A stretch of DNA of 64,000 bases from Streptomyces gilvus (GTDB lineage Bacteria; Actinomycetota; Actinomycetes; Streptomycetales; Streptomycetaceae). The notes below the pieces were generated by a model. That model made no database searches and was not told where the DNA came from. It worked only from the letters and a program-made list of their open reading frames with translations. The DNA is taken from contig NZ_JAKWBE010000002.1 of the NCBI RefSeq assembly GCF_022513565.1, positions 124,001-188,000 on the forward strand. The letters are read 5' to 3'. The translations under genes and the position numbers were made by a program. Each line of letters starts with the position of its first letter. The first letter of the stretch is position 1. Shown piece after piece: positions 49,812-57,225 of the stretch.

Positions 49812-49834
49812 CACAGGCGGCCCGATCCCGTGGT

Positions 49835-49858
49835 CGGGCCACGGCGAACCGTGGCCCG
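49835..49858 (+). terminator. Terminator of the lacI-kinase operon
   Basis: CGGGCCACGG (49835-49844) pairs with CCGTGGCCCG (49849-49858) through a CGAA tetraloop, 23 bases after the kinase stop. It marks the last clearly core sequence before the island. Confidence 0.88.
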
Positions 49859-49926
49859 GTCGGCATGCCCGGGCACGCTCACTTCCAGATGGACTCCCTC
49901 CACGAAGACGATGTCACGGAGGCGTC

Positions 49927-50502
49927 ATGACCTCCGCCCCCGATCAAACCGCAGCGGCGACGGCCGCCCGCCGACGCCAGACCCAGGACAAACTCGTCCG
50001 CGTCGAGAAGGCCATCGGCCAGCTCCGCCGCGAGCGCGGCCGACTCGCCGTCCGCGCGATCGCCCAAGGCGCAGGCGTCTCCGCCACGTTCCTCTACGAG
50101 AACACCGACGCCCGCGGCCTCGTCCAGGCCGCCGTGACCGACAGTAAAAGCCGCCACGACCGAGTCACCCAGGACGAGCACGAGCGCATCGAGGCATCGT
50201 GGCGGGAACGGGCGCTCAACGCCGAGGAGCAACTGACCCTCTCCCACAACGAGATCCTCGCTCAACGGCAGCGGATCGGGGAGCTGATGGGCCAGCTCAG
50301 AGACTTCGAACAGATTGTTCCCGGAGAATCCGTCCAACGGATCACCACTGAGAACACCACCCTCAAGCGCCGCGTCCAGCAGCTGTCCCAGGAACACCGA
50401 GCCCTTCAGGAACTACTCGAAGGAGCCCGCTCCAACATCCGCTTCGCCGAGAAGCGCATCGCCGACCTCGAAGTCCAACTCCTTGAACAGGGCCAGCTAT
50501 GA
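49927..50502 (+). CDS. DUF6262 / TnpC-like transposon accessory protein
   Basis: 191 residues; ATG after GGAGG. An N-terminal helix-turn-helix-like region (QTQDKLVRVEKAIGQLRRERGRLAVRAIAQGAGVSATFLYENTDAR) is followed by a long coiled coil (about 80-190: ERIEASWRERALNAEEQLTLSHNEILAQRQRIGELMGQL, then TLKRRVQQLSQEHRALQELLEG). This architecture is that of DUF6262 proteins, the third gene (TnpC-like) of Tn554-type elements, normally after two tyrosine recombinases. Those are missing here, so it is a leftover of the mobile element. It reads inward, towards the cargo. Confidence 0.85.
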   Translation: MTSAPDQTAAATAARRRQTQDKLVRVEKAIGQLRRERGRLAVRAIAQGAGVSATFLYENTDARGLVQAAVTDSKSRHDRVTQDEHERIEASWRERALNAEEQLTLSHNEILAQRQRIGELMGQLRDFEQIVPGESVQRITTENTTLKRRVQQLSQEHRALQELLEGARSNIRFAEKRIADLEVQLLEQGQL

Positions 50503-50893
50503 CGCTCCAGGCTGTCCCACTCTCTGTTGTCCTCGACACCCGGCAGGCCCAAGTCCCTGCTCACGCTGCTGCGAGAAGTCGAGCAGTTCTTCGACGAATG
50601 TGACGAGCCCACGTTCTGACGGGAAGCTATGCCGAGGGCCGATACACCCTCGCCGGGGCCAGGTACACACCCAGCTCGACGTCACCTACCTCGGCGGCAG
50701 CCTCAACACCATCTCGCACAGCGACTATCACGAATTCACAGAGTTCCATGAGCCAGGCCGCACCCTCTGCCTGATGGTGTGCGGGCCGGGCCAACGCGGT
50801 GCGTGGGGCTACCTGGAACCGACGCCAGACGGCACGTTTAAGCTGGGCGTCTTTCGATCTCGAGCGCCCCGCCGGTCAGCGCAGCCTGTGTAG
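50503..50893 (+). pseudogene. Two decayed gene fragments downstream of the DUF6262 gene
   Basis: Right after the DUF6262 stop, one frame encodes SLLTLLREVEQFFDECDEPTF and a stop near 50620, looking like a true C-terminus with no start. A second frame, about 50660-50893, encodes LDVTYLGGSLNTISHSDYHEF, then PGRTLCLMVCGPGQRGAWGYLEPTPDG, protein-like but also without a start codon or ribosome site. Its end overlaps the 3' end of the convergent caspase gene by 18 bases. I recognise neither; both look like debris of genes truncated when the island formed. Confidence 0.45.
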
Positions 50894-53800
50894 CGTACGT
50901 CGATTGAAAACCGCTACATCGTTCCCCATACCCACAACGAGATCTCCCCTGAAGGTGACGGCGACGGCAGAGGGATTGGGGATCCGCAAGACTCCCGCAG
51001 GTTTGCCGGTGCGCAGGTTCCACACACGTACCGTGCCGTTGTCAGCGCTGACGGCGACGGGCACGCCGTCCATCTCCGTGCATGCCACCGCGTTCACGCC
51101 GCCGCTGTGGCCGGTCAGAGGCTGTCCGATGGGGATGCCGGAACGCAGGTCCCACATCTGCGCCATCCCGCCGCCACCCACGGCTACGGGGGTGCCGTCC
51201 ACTTGTGTGCACGCCACTGTCCGCACTGGGCCTGTGTGGCCGGTCAAAGGCTGGCCGAGGAGCACACCGCCGCGCAGATCCCACACCCGCACCCTCCCGT
51301 CGTGACTGCCGATGACGGCAACGGGGGCACCGTCCACCTCGGTGCACGCCACCGCGTTCACGCCGCCGCTGTGGCCGGTCAGGGCGGTGCCGATGAGGGT
51401 GCCGGTACGCAGATCCCACACCCGTACCTTCCCGTCATCCCAGCCTGTGACGGCAACTGGGACGCCGTCCACCTCCGTGCACGCCACCGCACCCACGCCG
51501 CCGGTGTTGCTCGTCAGGGGGCGTCCGATGGGGACGCCGTCACGGAGATCCCACACCCGCACCCTTGTGTTGTCACAGATGACGGCGACGGGCACGCCGT
51601 CCATCTCCGTGCAGGTCACCGCGCGCATCCAGTTGGTGTGACCGGTCAGGGGCTGTCCGATGGGGGTGCCGTCACGAAGGTCCCATACCCGCACTGTCCC
51701 GTCGCGACTACCGGTGACGGCGACGGACACGTCGTGCACCTCCGTGCACGCCACCCCCTGCACCCAGTTGGTGTGACCGGTCAAGGGCTGCCCGATGAGT
51801 GTGCCGTCACGGAGATCCCACAGCCGCACCACCCCGCCGTTGTCGCCGGTGACGGCAACCGGGCCTCCGTCCATCTCCGCGCATGTCACCGCAAGCACCG
51901 GTTCGGTGTGGCCGGTCAGGGGGCGTCCGATGGGGGTGCCAGAGCGCAGATCCCACACCCGCAACATCCCACCGTTGCCGATGACGGTGGCGGGGATGCC
52001 GTTCACCTCGGTGCATGCCACAGCAGTCACCGAGAATTCGCCGCTCTGGGGCTGGCCCAGGGGGGTGCCGGTACGCAGATCCCACACCCGCACCCTCCCA
52101 TCCGGGCCGTCGCCGGTGACGGCAACTGGGACGCCGTCTACTTCGGTGCACGCCATCGAGCGCACTCCGCCGGTATTGCCCGTCAGGAGGTTTCTGAGAC
52201 GCGTGCCGGTACGTAGATCCCACACCCGCACCATCCCGGTGTCGCTGCCGGTCACAGCAACAGGGGTACCGTCCACCTCGGTGCACGCCACCGAGCGCAG
52301 ACCGCCCATGTGGTCCGTCAGGGGCTGTCCGAGGAGCACACTGCCGCGCAGGTCCCATACCCGTACCGTCCCGTCGCGGCTGCTGGTGACGGCAACGGGC
52401 ATGCCGTCGACCTCCGTGCACGCCACCGCCCGAACCAGATCGGTGTGGCCGGTCAGAGGCTGACCGATGGGGATGCCAGTACGCAGATCCCACACCCGCA
52501 CCCGCACCATCCTGCCGGCGCCCTCGCCGGTGACGGCAACCGGGACGCCGTCCATCTTCGTGCACGCCACCGCGCTCACGCCGATGATGTGGCCGTCCTG
52601 AAGCTGTCCGATGGAGGTGCCGGCACGCAGGTCCCACACCCGCACCATCCCGCCGTTGCAGATGACGGCGACAGGAACGCCGTCCAGATTCGTGCATGCG
52701 ACTGCCTGTACTGGTCCGGTGTGACCGGCCAGAGGCTGTCCGATGGGGATGCCAGTACGCAGATCCCACACCCGCACCAGCCCCTCGTCGCCGGTCACAG
52801 CAACCGGGGCGCCGTCCAGATTCGTGCATGCGACTGCCTGTACTGGTCCGGTGTGACCGGCCAGAGGCTGTCCGATGGGGGTGCCAGTACGCAGATCCCA
52901 CACCCGCACCACCCCGTCATCGCCGGTCACGAGGATGGGCGTACCGTCCAACTCGGTGCACGCCACCGCGTTCACCCTTGTGTCGCCGGTCTGGGGCTGT
53001 CCGATGGGGGTGCCGGTACGTAAATCCCACACCTGCACCCCGTCGGGGCCATCGCCGGTGACTGCGATGGGGGTGCCGTCCAACTCGGTGCACGCCATCG
53101 AGCGCACTCCGTCGATTGCGCCGGTCAGAGGTTGTCCGATGGGGGTGCCAGTACGCAGATCCCACACCCGCATCATCCCGTCGCTGCCACCAGTGACGGC
53201 GACTGGGGCCTCGTCCATCTCCGTGCACGCCACCACCGCAACGCCGCCGATCGTGCCGGTCAGGGGCTGTCCGATGGGGGTGCCGCCGCGCAGGTCCCAC
53301 ACCCGCACTCTCCCGTCGTGGCCGCCTGTCACGGCAACCGGGGCGCCGTCCAGTTTCGTACACGCCACAGCTCGTACCTGTCCGGTGTGGCCGATCAAGG
53401 GTTGTCCGATGGGGGTGCCAGTACGCAGATCCCACACCCGCAGCACTTCGTCATCGCCTGTCACGGCAACCGGGGCGCCGTCCAGATTCGTGCACGCCAC
53501 AGCTCGTACCTGTCCGGTGTGGCCGATCAAGGGTTGTCCGATGGGGGTGCCAGTACGCAGATCCCACACCCGCAGCACTTCGTCATCGCCTGTTACGGCA
53601 ACCGGGGCGCCGTCCAGATTCGTGCACGTGACTGTCTGTACTGGTCCGGTGTGACCGGTCAGGGTGTCGCGGAGTGCTGGGGTGAAACCGCTGCCGGTCG
53701 CCCAGCGGGGAGTCCAGTAGCCGTCGAGGATGTGATCGACAAGTTGCTGCCGCAGGGCAGTGGCGCCGGCTCGAGCAGCGTCGAGGGCGAGTACCTGGCG

Positions 53801-56083
53801 ACGCTCGGATGCGGTGTCGGTGGAATGAGGGCCAGCTGAAGTGCGGTATACCGCCGCGGTCAGGCGGGCGGTGTCACTGCGGGCGTGCTGCAGGTGGGGG
53901 GTGAGGCTGCGCGTGGCGGCATGGACGAGGTACTCGGTATCGCCTAGCACTTCGTCCAAGCGCCCGGCCGCGGCGGCGTGGGCGGCGAGGTGGTTGAGGG
54001 TGTAGGGGTGGGCCCGAGCCCACTCACGGGTGCCGTCCGCAAGGTACGGCACCCGGGCGATGAGGCTCTCGGCGACGGCCGTATGCACAGCCTGCGTGTT
54101 GATGCCGTCGCGCAAGTGTTCGGCCAGCGCCTGGTGGTAGAGCCGGTAGGCGGAACGTTCGGATTCAGTAGCCTCCACCACGTACGAGCCAGCCGCGCCC
54201 CGAAGCCACACCACGTCATCATCGGTGTACGAGCGGCCGGAGATCTCGGAGGCGGCCAGAGCCCAGATGTCTTCCCAGGGCAGGCCCTGGCCCTGGGCGA
54301 AGGCCAACGGGCGCAGCAGGTCCGTTGCCCGTTGGGCATCATCGCCGAGGCGACCGACAAGGTCTTCCCGCATGGCCTGACCGGCGTGGCACGGCAGGCT
54401 GGCACGCCAGGCCGGGTCCTGCGGGTCAGCGACGACGTCCTCGGCCGCAGCCAGAGTGCCAGCAGTGATGCGGGCGACGAGGAACGACGGGCCTGCAGCC
54501 GCAGCGACCGCCTCCGCCACCGGCCGCAGCGCCTCGGGGCGGCGCCGGTACGGAGAATTGGGATGGGCTTCGATGAGAGTGCGGACGGTGTAGGCCGTGA
54601 GGGCCTCGGGGTCGGCGTAGCGAGAATCGTCCAGGTCGATGATCCAGCCTCTGCCGACGTCGTTGCTCGGCCGAATGCCCAGGCTGGCCAGCAGATCAGG
54701 GCGGGTGCCTATCAGCAGCCGGATCCGGCCCTCGGAATAATTGATCAGCGGCTTCAGGATCTGCGTGCACAGGGTGTCGGGGGTGGCAGCCTCGTCCAAA
54801 GCGTCGATCAGCGCCGTGAACGGTCGCTCGCTATGGCGTGCCTCGAGGGCCTTCAGTAGCTCGCCTACGGTGTTGGCGCGCACCCTCGCCGCAGCAGCCA
54901 GCGCGTTCAGTACGTCGGTGTCGGTGAGGTTCTGGGCGTAGATGGCGACGTCGACTGCTTCCGCGTCCGGTACCAGCGAGGGAGCCAGACCGAGGGAGCC
55001 GACAGGCACTGTGCGACGGCGCTCGGGATGGGCCAGTGCAGCGATCAGGCCGAGGACGGCGGTTTTGCCCGAGCCGGGACCGGCAGTTACCACCCGGCAG
55101 TCGTGGCCGTCAGCAGCTGGGGTACGCAACCACTTGGCCAGGTCAGCGAGCACAGCGTGACGACCGCAAAACCACCAGCCCTCGGCAGCGTCGCCGGGGT
55201 AGCCCATGGCGTGCACGAGTAGCCGCCGGGTCAGCTCGGTGTCGCGGCGACGGGCCTGCTCGTCGAACTCGGCGGCCTCCTGGATGGCCAGGTCGACGTC
55301 GGTCAGCCAGGTTCCGTAGCGGGGGTTGGCGAAGAACTCGGGCACCTCGCCCGTCAGCCCGACCATGGCCAGGCTAATGCGCTGGTGTTTGGGCAGGGCC
55401 GGATGGACGTTCATCTGCTTCACGACCATGTCTACCGGCAACGCCCGCGGGCCGTGCCCGGCCGTCGCCCTGTTGCCGACAGCGTCCGAGAGTAGACGGG
55501 GGAAAAGTCCGGCCTGGGCCTGCTGGTGCGGCTGAGCAGAGGAGACGATCACCAGGCCAGAGCCGGTGGCCTGTCCCCACTCGGCGCTGATGCGCTTCAG
55601 CGCGGTCGCGGCCGTGTCGTTGCCGCCCTGCCCGGAGTAGCACGTGTCCAGCACGAGCAGCAGACGCCGGACTGAGGTGCCGCGCAGTATCGCCCGTGCC
55701 AGTTCAGCTGTGGGCAGCGCGGTGTAGTCGACGTCATCGGGATCGGTGTCGGCGGTCAGCAGCACATGCTCGTCGCCGTCGAGAACCTCGCCGTGGCCGG
55801 AAATGTAGACGGCCAGCAAATCATCCTCGCGGCGATCTGGGGACTTGGAGAACGCCCGTAGTTGATTGGCTAGTTGGGCCTTGGTGGGGTTCAGGCCAAG
55901 GCCAGTCTCGTGCTGGTAGCCCAACTCGCCGGTGAACAGCTCGATGATCTGATCGCGGGCCTCGACCAGCGACGGCCGGTTCCACTCGGGGGACTTGGAG
56001 TAGTGGGCGATGGCCGTGGCGATCAGGAACCGGCGCGGTCCGCCGTTACCTCCCGCGCCGCCATCGCGCGACAAGCCGCTCAC
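50876..56083 (-). CDS. Caspase-STAND NTPase-WD40 giant protein (NLR-like)
   Basis: 1735 residues; GTG 56083 overlaps the upstream hydrolase stop (GTGA). Residues about 15-260 form a caspase-type C14 peptidase: catalytic His97 in YISGHGEV and Cys148 in LVLDTCYSG. Residues about 300-800 form a STAND/NACHT-like NTPase: Walker A AGPGSGKT (334-341), Walker B FTALIDALDEA (422-432), then helical arm domains. From about 805 to the end are 20 full WD40 repeats of about 44 residues plus a last half-blade (core pattern VAVTG...VRVWDLR.G.PIGQPL.GHT), enough for three seven-bladed propellers. By analogy with NLR proteins the propellers sense, the NTPase oligomerises and the caspase executes. It is cytoplasmic; no signal peptide. 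Confidence 0.93.
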   Translation of the reverse strand: MSGLSRDGGAGGNGGPRRFLIATAIAHYSKSPEWNRPSLVEARDQIIELFTGELGYQHETGLGLNPTKAQLANQLRAFSKSPDRREDDLLAVYISGHGEVLDGDEHVLLTADTDPDDVDYTALPTAELARAILRGTSVRRLLLVLDTCYSGQGGNDTAATALKRISAEWGQATGSGLVIVSSAQPHQQAQAGLFPRLLSDAVGNRATAGHGPRALPVDMVVKQMNVHPALPKHQRISLAMVGLTGEVPEFFANPRYGTWLTDVDLAIQEAAEFDEQARRRDTELTRRLLVHAMGYPGDAAEGWWFCGRHAVLADLAKWLRTPAADGHDCRVVTAGPGSGKTAVLGLIAALAHPERRRTVPVGSLGLAPSLVPDAEAVDVAIYAQNLTDTDVLNALAAAARVRANTVGELLKALEARHSERPFTALIDALDEAATPDTLCTQILKPLINYSEGRIRLLIGTRPDLLASLGIRPSNDVGRGWIIDLDDSRYADPEALTAYTVRTLIEAHPNSPYRRRPEALRPVAEAVAAAAGPSFLVARITAGTLAAAEDVVADPQDPAWRASLPCHAGQAMREDLVGRLGDDAQRATDLLRPLAFAQGQGLPWEDIWALAASEISGRSYTDDDVVWLRGAAGSYVVEATESERSAYRLYHQALAEHLRDGINTQAVHTAVAESLIARVPYLADGTREWARAHPYTLNHLAAHAAAAGRLDEVLGDTEYLVHAATRSLTPHLQHARSDTARLTAAVYRTSAGPHSTDTASERRQVLALDAARAGATALRQQLVDHILDGYWTPRWATGSGFTPALRDTLTGHTGPVQTVTCTNLDGAPVAVTGDDEVLRVWDLRTGTPIGQPLIGHTGQVRAVACTNLDGAPVAVTGDDEVLRVWDLRTGTPIGQPLIGHTGQVRAVACTKLDGAPVAVTGGHDGRVRVWDLRGGTPIGQPLTGTIGGVAVVACTEMDEAPVAVTGGSDGMMRVWDLRTGTPIGQPLTGAIDGVRSMACTELDGTPIAVTGDGPDGVQVWDLRTGTPIGQPQTGDTRVNAVACTELDGTPILVTGDDGVVRVWDLRTGTPIGQPLAGHTGPVQAVACTNLDGAPVAVTGDEGLVRVWDLRTGIPIGQPLAGHTGPVQAVACTNLDGVPVAVICNGGMVRVWDLRAGTSIGQLQDGHIIGVSAVACTKMDGVPVAVTGEGAGRMVRVRVWDLRTGIPIGQPLTGHTDLVRAVACTEVDGMPVAVTSSRDGTVRVWDLRGSVLLGQPLTDHMGGLRSVACTEVDGTPVAVTGSDTGMVRVWDLRTGTRLRNLLTGNTGGVRSMACTEVDGVPVAVTGDGPDGRVRVWDLRTGTPLGQPQSGEFSVTAVACTEVNGIPATVIGNGGMLRVWDLRSGTPIGRPLTGHTEPVLAVTCAEMDGGPVAVTGDNGGVVRLWDLRDGTLIGQPLTGHTNWVQGVACTEVHDVSVAVTGSRDGTVRVWDLRDGTPIGQPLTGHTNWMRAVTCTEMDGVPVAVICDNTRVRVWDLRDGVPIGRPLTSNTGGVGAVACTEVDGVPVAVTGWDDGKVRVWDLRTGTLIGTALTGHSGGVNAVACTEVDGAPVAVIGSHDGRVRVWDLRGGVLLGQPLTGHTGPVRTVACTQVDGTPVAVGGGGMAQMWDLRSGIPIGQPLTGHSGGVNAVACTEMDGVPVAVSADNGTVRVWNLRTGKPAGVLRIPNPSAVAVTFRGDLVVGMGNDVAVFNRRTLHRLR
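50880..53671 (-). repeat. Array of about 21 WD40-coding repeats (132-bp unit)
   Basis: The 3' half of the caspase gene is a tandem array with a period of about 132 bp. The two units at about 53430-53561 and 53562-53693 are almost identical in DNA, a sign of recent duplication. Others differ mainly in a few codons between constant WDLR and VACTE(M/V)DG blocks. Confidence 0.9.
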
Positions 56084-57051
56084 GCCAGCCCCGCCGCGAT
56101 CGCCCGCCCGCACACGGCGTCCGTCAGATACGCCGTCGCATCGTGCGCGTGCGAACCGTTGTGCACCCTGATCGAACGGACCGACTCACCGAACGCCGGC
56201 CGCAAGTCCTTTGCCAGGGCCACCACATCACCGTCGTCGGCGATGTTCGTCCACGTCAGATCCGGCCCACCCGGCCACACGGCCCGCACCTCACCGCCCA
56301 ATCCGAGCGGCGCCGGCTCCAGCCGGTGCAGGATCAAGTTCGGAATGCCTAACGGTGAACCGATCGTGACCAGCGCCCGCACCCCGTGCCCGGGCCGCGC
56401 GCACATCGCCTCGTACGCGACCACCGATCCCAGTGAATGGGCCACTACCACGCGGGTGTCGTCCCCGATCGCTTCCAGTACCCGGCCACGGGCGCGCACC
56501 CGCACGTCGGTGTCCACGAGGTACCGGTGCACCTGTTTGAGGTCGAACACCATGGCCCGCAGCGCTATGCCAGCGAAGAACCGCGACCCCGACAGCGCCC
56601 GCAGCGCCGCCTGCACTGACCGCGGCGTCGCCGCGAGCGTGTCCGCGCTGGGAGCCACCACTGTCGGATCGGTTTCGGCTGCCGCACGCCACCACTCCAG
56701 CAACATATCCCGCTCGAACCCCTCCTCGACATCGGCGGCGCCGAAGAGCGGATCCCCCACGGCGAGCAGTTCCCCGGCTGGACGAAACAGGTCCCCGTAG
56801 AACGCCATCGCCATGTCCAACTCCGGCACGGCCGCGTCCGCCCCAGCCCGGCGCAACCCGTCGGCCAAAGCAGGCTGCCACTCCTTCAAGAGAGTGTGCT
56901 CTCCCAGAAGTTGCTTGCCAATCCCGTGCACTCCCACCACACGCGCCAAACCGCACCGCCCCGCACTCGCCCCGCCCGTAGACAGCACTGTAGAAGCCGG
57001 CGCCACATCGAGCACGATGTACACACAACCCACGCACACTGCAGCCTTCAA
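56080..57051 (-). CDS. Alpha/beta hydrolase (PGAP1/lipase-like), partner of the caspase protein
   Basis: 323 residues from the TTG at 57051, chosen because GGAGGAGG lies seven bases upstream; a GTG at 57090 or GTGs near 56940 are alternatives. An N-terminal hydrophobic stretch (AAVCVGCVYIVLDVAPAS) may be a membrane anchor if this start is right. The hydrolase core shows VVGVHGIGKQ (oxyanion loop), RVVVAHSLGSVVAYE with nucleophile Ser (A-H-S-L-G instead of G-x-S-x-G), ALVTIGSPLGIPN, and NGSHAHDATAYL with a candidate His. Lipases and inositol deacylases have this pattern. A 4-base overlap couples it to the caspase gene, so it may be a membrane-attacking effector, or a target, of that system. 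Confidence 0.8.
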   Translation of the reverse strand: MKAAVCVGCVYIVLDVAPASTVLSTGGASAGRCGLARVVGVHGIGKQLLGEHTLLKEWQPALADGLRRAGADAAVPELDMAMAFYGDLFRPAGELLAVGDPLFGAADVEEGFERDMLLEWWRAAAETDPTVVAPSADTLAATPRSVQAALRALSGSRFFAGIALRAMVFDLKQVHRYLVDTDVRVRARGRVLEAIGDDTRVVVAHSLGSVVAYEAMCARPGHGVRALVTIGSPLGIPNLILHRLEPAPLGLGGEVRAVWPGGPDLTWTNIADDGDVVALAKDLRPAFGESVRSIRVHNGSHAHDATAYLTDAVCGRAIAAGLA

Positions 57052-57111
57052 CGGGACGCCTCCTCCGACGGGCTCCTCTGGAGGCAACACGCCCCTGCTG
57101 CGACACCCACA

Positions 57112-57121
57112 CCTAGCTAGG
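57112..57121. promoter_or_regulatory. Palindrome upstream of the hydrolase-caspase operon
   Basis: CCTAGCTAGG (57112-57121) is a perfect 10-bp palindrome, 61 bp before the TTG start, in an AT-richer patch (GTAATTCCTAGCTAGG on the minus strand). It may be an operator or part of the promoter of the two-gene system. No regulator gene is within the island. Confidence 0.4.
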
Positions 57122-57225
57122 AATTACGGAGCTGCCACTGACACAGCGTCCCGTACCTCTGCGCGACGTGCCTTCGCAGGTCAGTGTCAACTCGTATGGT
57201 TCCGTACTCGGTAAAAGGGAGGTGT

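Larger units (their letters stand above)
49870..57222. mobile_element. Remnant genomic island between the fructose operon and GH32 pseudogene
   Basis: Bounds are approximate. The left edge follows the kinase terminator. The right edge is where homology of the GH32 reading frame breaks off (after GRIGYDT, near 57225). Contents: a DUF6262/TnpC-like transposon gene, gene fragments, the caspase-STAND-WD40 protein and an alpha/beta hydrolase. Third codon positions look visibly less G/C-biased than in the flanks. No recombinase gene and no flanking direct repeat was found, so it is probably a decayed Tn554-like element or a captured cargo block. A short inverted repeat, CACTGAC (57136-57142) and GTCAGTG (57180-57186), lies at the right edge. 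Confidence 0.5.

Noticed and set aside
51107..53839. Several long plus-strand frames with repeating protein sequence opposite the WD40 array
   Set aside because: The repeat unit of 132 bp is a multiple of three, so any frame free of stops in one unit stays open across many. These are shadows of the caspase gene.
49860..57225. Direct repeats marking exact ends of the island
   Set aside because: I compared the sequence after the kinase terminator with that around 57100-57230 and found no convincing duplicated target or terminal inverted repeat, so the ends are given as approximate.
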